Assembly: GCF_003852545.1 (NCBI RefSeq)
Contig: NZ_QAJR01000044.1
Coordinates: 1-33,640 of the forward strand
Direction: 5' to 3'
Source of the DNA: Acidovorax sp. FJL06
Lineage (GTDB): Bacteria; Pseudomonadota; Gammaproteobacteria; Burkholderiales; Burkholderiaceae_C
Length of the DNA: 33,640 nt
Shown: piece after piece, positions 17,610 to 24,457 of the stretch
Position numbering within the stretch: the stretch's first letter is position 1
How the letters are laid out: every line of letters starts with the position of its first letter
The notes under the pieces: generated by a model
Told to the model about the DNA's origin: nothing
Seen by the model: only the letters and a program-made list of their open reading frames with translations
Databases searched by the model: none
Made by a program: the position numbers and the translations under genes

Positions 17610-18188
17610 TTACTGCTTCACGGCTTCGATCTGCACCACCAGGCGCACGTTCTTGGGGAAGCCCCATTCCACGCCGTAGTTCATGCCCCATTGGGTGCGG
17701 TCGATGGTGGTCTCGAAGTCGCCACCGCAGACTTCGCGCTTGAGCATGGGGCTGTCGTAGCAGTTGAACTGCGTGGCCTTGAGCGTGACGGGCGCCGTCT
17801 TGCCCAGCAGTGTGAGCTGGCCGGTCACTTCGCCGACCTTGTCGCCGTTGAAGCTGAACTTGTCCGACACGAACTTGATCGTGGGGTGCTTGGCGGCGTC
17901 GAACAGGTCGGCGCTTTGCAGGTGCTTGTCGAACGGCGGCGTGCCCGAGTTCACCGAGGTGGTGTCGATGGTGATGTCCACCTTGCCGGACTTGGCCGCG
18001 CGGTCAAATTCCACCGTGCCCTGCTTCTTGTCGAAGCGGGCGCGGTTGGTGGACGCGCCGAAGTGGCCGATCTCGAACGTCACGAAGGTGTGCGTGGGGT
18101 CGATGGCGTAGTTGGCGGCCTGGGCGGCGCCCGCGGTCAGGGCAGTGGCAGCGGCCACGGCGAGCAGGGAGAACAGGGACTTGCGCAT
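17610..18188 (-). CDS. YceI-family periplasmic protein (first paralogue)
   Basis: This is a secreted lipocalin-like protein of 192 residues. A Sec signal peptide (MRKSLFSLLAVAAATALTAG, cleaved near AQA) precedes the YceI domain: YAIDPTHTFVTFEIGHFGAS, KVDITIDTTSVNSG, HPTIKFVSDKF and LLGKTAPVTLKATQFNC. YceI proteins bind isoprenoid quinones or similar lipids in a beta-barrel. Two cysteines (NCYDSPMLKREVCGG) could form a disulfide. AAGGAG lies before the ATG. It is the last of three genes in a row with a second yceI and a cytochrome b561, a common pairing that suggests a quinone-related redox role; that role is inferred. Confidence 0.93.
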   Translation of the reverse strand: MRKSLFSLLAVAAATALTAGAAQAANYAIDPTHTFVTFEIGHFGASTNRARFDKKQGTVEFDRAAKSGKVDITIDTTSVNSGTPPFDKHLQSADLFDAAKHPTIKFVSDKFSFNGDKVGEVTGQLTLLGKTAPVTLKATQFNCYDSPMLKREVCGGDFETTIDRTQWGMNYGVEWGFPKNVRLVVQIEAVKQ

Positions 18189-18276
18189 GGAAAAGACTCC
18201 TTGAAAAGAGGAACTACGAAACGAACCAGGGGGGAAAGCGGAGGGCGAAAGAGACGAGGCTGCAATCAGAAACCGG

Positions 18277-18855
18277 TCAAAGTTTGCCCACGCCCGTCAA
18301 TGCGAGCTTGAATTTCACGGTCACGTCGTCGGCCACCATCGAGGTGTCGGCCCACTCGTTCTCGCCGATCTTGAACGCCAGGCGCTTGATGGGCAGGGTG
18401 CCTGTGGCGGTGGTGGTGGCGCCATTCTGTGCCAGCACCACGGGCACGGTCACGTTCTGTGCGTTGCCCTTGATGGTGAGCTTGCCGGCCACTTCAAACT
18501 TGCCGCCGCCCAGCGCCTTGATGGCGGTCGATTCGAACTGCGCCTGCGGGAACTTGGCCACGTTGAACCAGGTGGGCTTGGGCAGCTCGGCATCGGTTTC
18601 CTTCGAGCCCAGCGTGGCACTGCCGGTGTCCACCGTGAGCGCGATCTTGCTGGTGGCCAGCTTGGCCGGGTCAAACGCCACCTGGGCGCTGAATTTCTTG
18701 AAGTGGCCATCGAGCGGCACGCCCATCTGGCGCGCGGTGAACTGCACCTCGCTCTGGGCAGGCACGAGCTGCTGCTGGGCCGTGGCGGCCTGGGCGCTCA
18801 CCACCAGGGCGGCACCCAGCACGATGCGGGACAGGGTCGAGGAGGACATATTCAT
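18277..18855 (-). CDS. YceI-family periplasmic protein (second paralogue)
   Basis: This is a second secreted YceI-like protein, 192 residues, clearly diverged from its neighbour. A signal peptide (MNMSSSTLSRIVLGAALVVS, AQA cleavage) is followed by VPAQSEVQFTARQMGVPLDG, KIALTVDTGSATLGS, FPQAQFESTAIKALG, FEVAGKLTIKGNAQNVTVPV and a C-terminal VKFKLALTGVGKL. It lacks the cysteine pair of the first paralogue. The ATG is set by GGAG seven bases upstream; a second ATG two codons later is possible. It lies 80 bases after the cytochrome b561 gene and 88 bases before the other yceI, so one transcript is likely. Confidence 0.9.
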   Translation of the reverse strand: MNMSSSTLSRIVLGAALVVSAQAATAQQQLVPAQSEVQFTARQMGVPLDGHFKKFSAQVAFDPAKLATSKIALTVDTGSATLGSKETDAELPKPTWFNVAKFPQAQFESTAIKALGGGKFEVAGKLTIKGNAQNVTVPVVLAQNGATTTATGTLPIKRLAFKIGENEWADTSMVADDVTVKFKLALTGVGKL

Positions 18856-18935
18856 GCAGGAACTCCGTTCAAAGGACTGGGGGAGAAGAAGAGGAAGCGG
18901 CGGAAGCGGCGGCGTGTTCAACCGGGGGGCGTGCT

Positions 18936-19511
18936 TCATCGGCCCGGCAGCATGCGCGCCAGCAGGCCGTCACGGTCCACGACCTGGTGCTTGAGCGCGG
19001 CCGCGATGTGCAGCAGCGCGAGTGCGGCCAGCGCAAACGCCGTGTACTGGTGCCAGGGCTTGATGGCCTCGGCCAGGTCCTTGCTCACGGGCACGAAATC
19101 CGGCAGTTGCCACAGCCCCAGGAACACGATGGGAAACCCGGCCGCCGAGCTGTAGGCCCAGCCGATCAAGGGCACGGCAAAGAACAGCGCATACAGCAGG
19201 TGGTGGGTGCCGTGGTGGGCAAGCTTCTGCCAGCTGGGCATGCTTTTTTCGATGGTGTGGGGCAGTGCGGGAGGGCGGTGGATAAGCCGCCACGCCAGGC
19301 GTAGCACCGACAGCGCCAGGAGGGTGACCCCCGCCCATTTGTGCCAGTTGTAGAGCTTGAGGCGCTGGGGCGAGAAGGGCAGGTCGGCCATGTAGAGGCC
19401 GACACCGAACAGCCCGATCAACGCCAGGCCGAGCACCCAGTGCAGCAGCATGGCAGTGCGGGTGTAGCGGCGCGGGGTTGCCGCAGAGGTCGGGGGGGCA
19501 GAAGCAGTCAT
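18936..19511 (-). CDS. Cytochrome b561-family protein
   Basis: This is a four-helix di-haem membrane protein of 191 residues that would move electrons across or into the inner membrane, probably to or from quinone. Helices are at about 20-42, 58-76, 95-120 and 150-172. Candidate haem ligands are the histidines in LLHWVLGLALIG, YNWHKWAGVTLLALSVLRL, HGTHHLLYALFFAVPLIGW and KPWHQYTAFALAALALLHIA, the usual positions in CybB-type proteins. It heads the b561-yceI-yceI set. The ATG gives MTASAPPTSAATPRRYTRTA; the ribosome-binding site is weak and longer in-frame starts are unconvincing. Confidence 0.92.
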   Translation of the reverse strand: MTASAPPTSAATPRRYTRTAMLLHWVLGLALIGLFGVGLYMADLPFSPQRLKLYNWHKWAGVTLLALSVLRLAWRLIHRPPALPHTIEKSMPSWQKLAHHGTHHLLYALFFAVPLIGWAYSSAAGFPIVFLGLWQLPDFVPVSKDLAEAIKPWHQYTAFALAALALLHIAAALKHQVVDRDGLLARMLPGR

Positions 19512-19964
19512 TGAATGCGTGTGCAGTGAAGGGGCTGGGAACCTGGTGGCTGGCGGCCCCGGGGCATGCGGGCGTTCCAACGATGAGGCAGTGTAGGAAG
19601 CGGTGGCCGGGTTCGGCTTCAGGCAGATTGACGCTTCATTTCAAAAAAAATGAATTGATTGCCCCCAAGCGCTCAAAGTTCCCCAATGCTGCGCCGTTTT
19701 CGCGTGTGCTGCGGTGGGCGGGTGCCGGGCCGGGAGGGCGATGGCACGCGCCCCAGCAAGCCACCTTGGGCACTGCGCGCTGCGGGGGGCGTGGGGACGC
19801 CATTGCTGCATCTGCGCGCAGGGGGGCAGCGCCCGCGCGCGGGAGTCAGGCCTGTCCTGAGCCTGCCAAAGGGCCCAGTCCGAACGGTTCTGATGGATCG
19901 AAGATCGAACGCGAATCCGTATCAGGGGGGGGCGCGCGCCACGGCCCGTGGCGGCGCACCGGCC
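19512..19964. other. Intergenic region between hemY and the cytochrome b561 gene
   Basis: This is a 453-base gap with no credible gene. Its left part holds an AT-rich inverted repeat, TTCATTT...AAATGAA (19635-19654), that may belong to the cytochrome b561 promoter. Its right part holds a REP-like repeat (19853-19890). Open frames across it have low-complexity products. Confidence 0.5.
19853..19890. repeat. REP-like repeat
   Basis: GTCCTGAGCCTGCCAAAGGG followed by CCAGTCCGAACGGTTC resembles the dispersed repeat GTCCTGAGC-TGTCGAAGG...GAACGG that is known from many proteobacterial intergenic regions. Only one copy is in this window, so the call rests on prior knowledge. Confidence 0.5.
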
Positions 19965-21242
19965 CTATCGGTTCAGCGCCGCCTGCTTCCAGGCACTGGC
20001 GGCGGCGCTGTCGTCGCCGCGCTGCTCGGCCAGCTCGGCCAGGTGGCGCCAGGCACTGGCGCGCAGGGGGGCGTCGGTCAGTTGCTGGGCGGCCTGGGTC
20101 AGCAACTGCTGGGCCTTGCCCCACAGCTGGCGCTTGAGGCAGGCCATGCCGGCCAGGTACTGCAGGCGGGCGTCGCGCGGGTTGGCCTGCTGGGCCGACT
20201 CGATGCGGGCCAGCCAGGGGCCGTCGAGCGCATCCAGGCCGGCCTCGAGTGCGCGCACGAGCTTGAGGGCGTGGTGCTCTGCCAGCGCGTCCGGCAGGTC
20301 CAGCATGCGCTCCCACACGGGCAGCAGCCAGGCGCGCACCTGGGTGGCCTCGCCGCCCAGTGCGGCCAGCCGTTGGGCGGCGTGGATGGCCAGCTCGGGC
20401 ATGTTGCGCTCGGAGGTTTCCAGCGACAGCCAGATCTGCTGCAGCTGGGCGGTGTCGTGGGCGCTGTTGATGAGTTCGGTGGCCAGGCCCCGCACGATGC
20501 TCTGCGCCGCACTGGGCGAAAACGCACGGTGTTTGCCCAGCAGGCGCGCGGTGTCGAGCGCCTCTTGCGTCTGCCGCGCCAGCCGGGTGGCCTTGAGCTT
20601 GATGCGCAGGGCCAACGTGCGCCGGGCGGCGCCCTGGGGCAGGGCGGCCAGGCGGTCGAGCGCGGCGCCGGCATCCCGGTCGTCCAGCGACCAGCGGGCG
20701 GCGCGCATCTGCGTGCCTTCGTGCATTTCCTGCTCGTTCACCGTGCCGCGCATCGGGGCCTCCTGCAGGGCGTCCTGCAGATGGCTTTCGCGGGTGGTGC
20801 GGTCCTGTAGCGCGTGCGAGGCCTCGGCCGCAATCATGTGGGCCAGGGCGCGCAGTTGCTTGCCATGGGGCACGGCATCGCCACCGGCTTCGAGCGCGTG
20901 TTCTTGCGCCAAGGCGGCCACCGCGGCCTTGCGCGAGCGGATGAAGCGGCCGCCGAGCATGTGGGTCAGGGCGTCCAGCAGGGCGTTGTGCATGGCGCGC
21001 TCTTTTTGCTGTACGCGCCAGCGGCGGGCCTGGTGCGGCAGTTCCAGCAGCGCCGCCAGGGCGCGCAGCGCCGCATAGACGGTGACAAAACTGCCCACCA
21101 GCAGCAGCACCACCATGTTGAGCGACAGGTCGATGCGGTAGGGCGGCCAGTACAGGGTGACGGTGCCCTGGTTGTTGCCCGCAAACAGCGCGGCCGCCAC
21201 GGCCACGCCAAACAATGCCAAAAGCCAAAGTGCTGCGCGCAT
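19965..21242 (-). CDS. hemY: HemY-like membrane protein with TPR region
   Basis: This is an inner-membrane protein of 425 residues linked to late haem synthesis by gene order; its biochemical role is not settled. The HemY_N domain is plain: two membrane segments (RAALWLLALFGVAVAAALFA and MVVLLLVGSFVTVYAALRAL) separated by NNQGTVTLYWPPYRIDLSLN. A long helical tetratricopeptide-like region follows to the end (for example YLAGMACLKRQLWGKAQQLL and AWRHLAELAEQRGDDSAAAS). It is not the protoporphyrinogen oxidase that shares the name in Bacillus. It follows hemX after 192 bases that contain a GC-rich hairpin. The ATG of MRAALWLL is used because it directly opens the membrane segment. Confidence 0.93.
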   Translation of the reverse strand: MRAALWLLALFGVAVAAALFAGNNQGTVTLYWPPYRIDLSLNMVVLLLVGSFVTVYAALRALAALLELPHQARRWRVQQKERAMHNALLDALTHMLGGRFIRSRKAAVAALAQEHALEAGGDAVPHGKQLRALAHMIAAEASHALQDRTTRESHLQDALQEAPMRGTVNEQEMHEGTQMRAARWSLDDRDAGAALDRLAALPQGAARRTLALRIKLKATRLARQTQEALDTARLLGKHRAFSPSAAQSIVRGLATELINSAHDTAQLQQIWLSLETSERNMPELAIHAAQRLAALGGEATQVRAWLLPVWERMLDLPDALAEHHALKLVRALEAGLDALDGPWLARIESAQQANPRDARLQYLAGMACLKRQLWGKAQQLLTQAAQQLTDAPLRASAWRHLAELAEQRGDDSAAASAWKQAALNR

Positions 21243-21371
21243 GTCAGTGATCCAAAGCGTCGTGCGCGCCTGCAGCCTGCGAAACCGGCGCGTACCCATG
21301 CCAGTGCCCCCGCGCAAGGGCCGCCAGGCCGCACAAGCGGCGCTTCGTTTGCGTGCACTGGGGGCGTCTCC

Positions 21372-21398
21372 CTCCCGCTTCGCGCAGCGAGGCGGGAG
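21372..21398. repeat. GC-rich hairpin repeat between hemX and hemY
   Basis: CTCCCGC-T-TCGC-GCA-GCGA-G-GCGGGAG is a near-perfect 27-base palindrome with one internal mismatch. It has no T-tract, and the sequence on both sides (GGGGGCGTCTCC, GAGGGGGAAGGCG) resembles dispersed extragenic repeats of betaproteobacteria. It could stabilise mRNA ends or attenuate hemY; that is inference. Confidence 0.6.
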
Positions 21399-21434
21399 AG
21401 GGGGAAGGCGCGAAGCGACTCAGGGGATGCTTCA

Positions 21435-22565
21435 TCATCTTCCCGCCGCGGCCGTTGCCAGGGCCGACAGGGTTTCGTCCAGGCGCGGCATGTCGGCGGC
21501 CTTCATGCTGGCCTGGGCCTGTTGCAGGATCGAGGCCACGTTCTGCGTGCGGCGCGACGCGGGGTCGAAGTACTTGTTCAGCGCGGCCGTGGCAGCGGCC
21601 AGGTCGGCGCGCGCCGACTCGAACTGGCGCGCCAGCACACCCAGGCGCGCGTTGAGCAGCTTGAGCTTGAGGTTCTCGCGCAGGAAGAAGGTCTGTTCGG
21701 GCGCCAGCAGAATGGCCTCGGGCTGGTCGATGCGGCTCACGCGCACGAGGCCCCGGGCCTCATCGCGCACCACTTCCCAGCCGCGCTGCAGGGTGGCCTG
21801 CCACCAGGCCAGGTGGCCCTGGTCGGCGGGTTGGGCGCCCTGCGATGCCGGGGCGGCCGACAGGCGCCGGGTGGCAGCGGCCTGGGCCACGGCGTTTTGC
21901 ACGGGCAACTCGTCCACCTGGCGCACCAGGTCGTCCAGGCGGGCCAGCAGGCCGGCGGTGTCGGTGACGGTGGCGCGGGTCAGGCGGTCCAGGTCGCGGC
22001 CAATGGCGCGTTGCACGGGGGCCAGGCGGGGCTGGGCAGCGCGTTCGATGCGCTGGTTGGCGCTCTTGAGCGCGGCCACCAGGGGCTCCAGGCTGCCGGT
22101 GAGCTGGGCCTGTTGCTGGGCGAGGCGGATGGCCGATTCGATGTCCACCACCAGGTTTTCGTCGCGTGAGCGCGACAGGCTTTGCATCAGTTCTTCGAGC
22201 TGGCTGCGCTGCAGGGCCACCTCGCTCACCCGGGCTTCGGCCACCGACAGGCGGGCGGCCGTGTCACGCACCAGCTCTTCGGCCTGGCGGGCCATGGTGC
22301 GGGCCTCGATGGCCTGCGCGCCCGCGTCGGCGGATTGCCGGGCCAGCTGCTCCTGGATGGCGCTGAGCTTTTGCCACAGCATGCCGCTGCTGACCAGCGC
22401 GGCAGCGGCCACGGCGCCCAGCAGCACCATGACCGTGCCGCTGCGCCCGGAGGCTGCCGGGGCCGCTGGCGATGCGCCAGGGGCCGGCACGGGGCTGCCT
22501 GCAGGCGCGGCAGCCGGGGCGGCAGCGGGCGCGTGGGGCTGATCGGTGGGAGGCACAGAACTCAT
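21435..22565 (-). CDS. hemX: HemX-like membrane protein (uroporphyrinogen-III C-methyltransferase-related by annotation)
   Basis: This is a single-pass inner-membrane protein of 376 residues encoded between hemD and hemY. It has a proline/alanine-rich cytoplasmic N-terminus (about 1-40), one membrane segment (TVMVLLGAVAAAALVSSGML, about 43-62) and a long coiled-coil and helical domain (LSAIQEQLARQSADAGAQ; RQAEELVRDTAARLSVAEAR). The HemX C-terminal block LLAPEQTFFLRENLKLKLLN is characteristic. Despite frequent database naming, no methyltransferase (SAM-binding) domain is present; a scaffold or regulator role is more likely. Its ATG overlaps the hemD stop as ATGA, so translation is coupled. Confidence 0.93.
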   Translation of the reverse strand: MSSVPPTDQPHAPAAAPAAAPAGSPVPAPGASPAAPAASGRSGTVMVLLGAVAAAALVSSGMLWQKLSAIQEQLARQSADAGAQAIEARTMARQAEELVRDTAARLSVAEARVSEVALQRSQLEELMQSLSRSRDENLVVDIESAIRLAQQQAQLTGSLEPLVAALKSANQRIERAAQPRLAPVQRAIGRDLDRLTRATVTDTAGLLARLDDLVRQVDELPVQNAVAQAAATRRLSAAPASQGAQPADQGHLAWWQATLQRGWEVVRDEARGLVRVSRIDQPEAILLAPEQTFFLRENLKLKLLNARLGVLARQFESARADLAAATAALNKYFDPASRRTQNVASILQQAQASMKAADMPRLDETLSALATAAAGR

Positions 22566-23383
22566 GCGGCCGATTCTATCGAGGCCACCACATCTTCCAA
22601 GGCGGGACGGCATTCCCGTACCAGGCCAAAGCCCGCTCTGCGCGCGGCTTCGGCGATGCGCGGGTGCGTGGCCAGCGCGTGCGCGGCGCCCCAGTGCTGG
22701 GTGGGCAGGGCCTCGGCGAGATGGGCCACGGCCTCGGAGCTGCTCAGCAGCCAGACCGAGCCGTCCTGTGCCGCCTGTTGCGCCAGCGCCACCTCGTCGG
22801 CGGAGAACCGGGGGGCACCGCGTTCGTAGACCACCACAAATTCCACCTGGCCGCCGGCCGCTTCGATCTGCCGCGCCAGCCAGTCCCGGCCCGTGCCCTG
22901 GGTGTTTTCATGGACGCCCTCGGGCGTGGCGGAGCGCCCGCGCACGATGAGCACGCGGTCCCCGGGCCGGACCTGGGGGCCGACCTGCTGCCACAGGGCT
23001 TCGGAGTCGAACTGCGGGGCGTCGAGGGCCGGTCCGTCGATGCATGCATGTGGGACACCGGCCAGCTCCAGCGCGCGGGCCGTGCCGGGGCCGGGGGCCC
23101 ATGCTCTTGTTTTTGTAGCTGCTTGCGCTTGACTGTTGAGCGCAAGCAGCCGTTCTGGCTGGTAGAAGTAGGCGGCTGCATTGCCGCTGACAAACATCAG
23201 GGCGCGGTAGCGGTCTGGCTGCGCGCGGGCCCTGTCCAGCGCCTCTTGCGCGCCGGGGGCGGTGCAGGGGCCAATGGCGATGAGGGGCAGCGCCACGGCC
23301 GGAAGGCCGCAGGCCTGGAGCTGCTCTACCCAATGGGCCGCCTCGCGGGCGGGCCGCGTGACGATCACCCGGGGCGAGGGCAC
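22562..23383 (-). CDS. hemD: Uroporphyrinogen-III synthase carrying an in-frame palindromic repeat
   Basis: The enzyme closes hydroxymethylbilane to uroporphyrinogen III, with inversion of ring D. The 273 residues show the two-lobed HemD pattern: VIVTRPAREAAHWVEQLQAC at the N-terminus, FVSGNAAAYFY, WAPGPGTARALELAGV, DRVLIVRGRSATPEGVHENT, then FVVVYERGAPRFS and SVWLLSSSEAVAHLAEAL. Start: GTG at 23383, preceded by TGAGG at good spacing and seven bases after the hemC stop; there is no ATG in a suitable place. Residues 79-90 (LLALNSQAQAAT) are encoded by a palindromic repeat (copy 4) read straight through, and the next codons (ACA AAA ACA AGA) are unlike the gene's usual usage. The insert sits in a loop between conserved blocks, so the enzyme is probably functional. 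Confidence 0.93.
   Translation of the reverse strand: MPSPRVIVTRPAREAAHWVEQLQACGLPAVALPLIAIGPCTAPGAQEALDRARAQPDRYRALMFVSGNAAAYFYQPERLLALNSQAQAATKTRAWAPGPGTARALELAGVPHACIDGPALDAPQFDSEALWQQVGPQVRPGDRVLIVRGRSATPEGVHENTQGTGRDWLARQIEAAGGQVEFVVVYERGAPRFSADEVALAQQAAQDGSVWLLSSSEAVAHLAEALPTQHWGAAHALATHPRIAEAARRAGFGLVRECRPALEDVVASIESAA
23109..23152. repeat. Palindromic repeat, copy 4 (inside hemD)
   Basis: GCTGCTTGCGCT (23118-23129) and AGCGCAAGCAGC (23139-23150) are perfect 12-base arms around a nine-base loop, preceded by TTTTTGTA. The layout (T-run, TAGCTGC, GCGCTT, loop, AGCGC, GCAGCC) matches copies 1 and 2, which are intergenic. Here the element is wholly inside the hemD coding sequence and keeps the frame open. 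Confidence 0.85.
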
Positions 23384-23390
23384 GGGGACC

Positions 23391-24329
23391 TCAGGGGTTG
23401 GCGGGGGCCGCGCCCCGCGCACCGCCGGCGCGCAGGCGCTGGGCAATCGCGTCGCCCAGGGCCTCGGCCTGTGCGAGGGTGGCGACGGCGGCGCTGGCCT
23501 GCGCGCGCACCAGTGGTGCCTGGCCGTCTGGGTCGCCCCAGGCGGCGTCGAGCTGCAGCATGCCATCGGCCAGCGTGCCGTGCGCCGCCAGGGGCATGGA
23601 GCAGCTGCCGCCCATGGCACGGCTCACGGCGCGCTCGGCGGCCACGGTCAGCCAGGTGGCCTCATGCGCCAGCGGGGCCAGCGCGTCGATCAGGTCCTGG
23701 CGGTCGCTGCGCACCTCGATGCCCAGCGCGCCCTGGCCTGCCGCAGGCAGCATGGCGGTGGGGGCGAACGTGGCGCGGATGCGGGCTTCGAGCCCCAGGC
23801 GCTTGAGGCCGGCGGCAGCGAGCACGATGGCGTCGTACTGGCCCTCGTCCAGTTTTCGCAGGCGGGTGTCGAGGTTGCCGCGCAGCGGCTCGATGGTCAG
23901 ATCGGGCCGCAGGGCCTGCAGCAGCACCTGGCGGCGCAGGCTGGATGTGCCCACCACGGCGCCCTGGGGCAGGGCGTCCAGGTTCTCGTAGCGGGGGGAA
24001 ACAAAGGCGTCGCGCGGGTCTTCGCGCTCCATCACGCAGGCCAGGGCAAAGCCTTCGGGCAGCTCCATGGGCACGTCTTTGAGCGAGTGCACCGCGATGT
24101 CGGCGCGGCCTTCTTCCAGGGCCACTTCCAGCTCTTTCACGAACAGGCCCTTGCCGCCGACCTTGCTGAGTGATTTGTCCAGGATCTGGTCGCCCTTGGT
24201 TGTCATGCCCAGCAACTGTACGCTGTGGCCACGGGCTTCGAGCAATGCTTTGACATGCTCAGCCTGCCACAGTGCCAGGCGGCTTTCGCGTGTGGCGATG
24301 ACGATGGGGGGGGTTTGCGAGGCGCTCAA
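23391..24329 (-). CDS. hemC: Hydroxymethylbilane synthase (porphobilinogen deaminase)
   Basis: The enzyme joins four porphobilinogen units into hydroxymethylbilane. The 312 residues carry all the family blocks: [20 protein letters not shown] at the start, [38 protein letters not shown] with catalytic Asp85, [38 protein letters not shown], and [12 protein letters not shown] with Cys243 for the dipyrromethane cofactor. The start codon is TTG: the conserved N-terminus begins at once after it, and the frame upstream offers no ATG, GTG or other TTG before a stop. AGG lies eight bases before the TTG. hemD follows after seven bases, so hemC-D-X-(Y) form one operon, divergent from ppc across 128 bases. 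Confidence 0.96.
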   Translation of the reverse strand: MSASQTPPIVIATRESRLALWQAEHVKALLEARGHSVQLLGMTTKGDQILDKSLSKVGGKGLFVKELEVALEEGRADIAVHSLKDVPMELPEGFALACVMEREDPRDAFVSPRYENLDALPQGAVVGTSSLRRQVLLQALRPDLTIEPLRGNLDTRLRKLDEGQYDAIVLAAAGLKRLGLEARIRATFAPTAMLPAAGQGALGIEVRSDRQDLIDALAPLAHEATWLTVAAERAVSRAMGGSCSMPLAAHGTLADGMLQLDAAWGDPDGQAPLVRAQASAAVATLAQAEALGDAIAQRLRAGGARGAAPANP

Positions 24330-24457
24330 GTTCGTAACCTGTTTGTAATTATTCAGGGGCTCAGGATGCTAGCATGCGCCCGCACTGGGGCTGGTGCGGC
24401 CTGCGGCCATGCGGGCTCACCGTGCCAGGCCATCCCACCCATCCCGGAGACTCCTGC

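Noticed and set aside
21435-22565. True uroporphyrinogen methyltransferase activity for HemX
   Set aside because: There is no SAM-binding or precorrin methyltransferase domain; the protein is a membrane-anchored coiled-coil protein, so the enzyme name often transferred to it is not supported.
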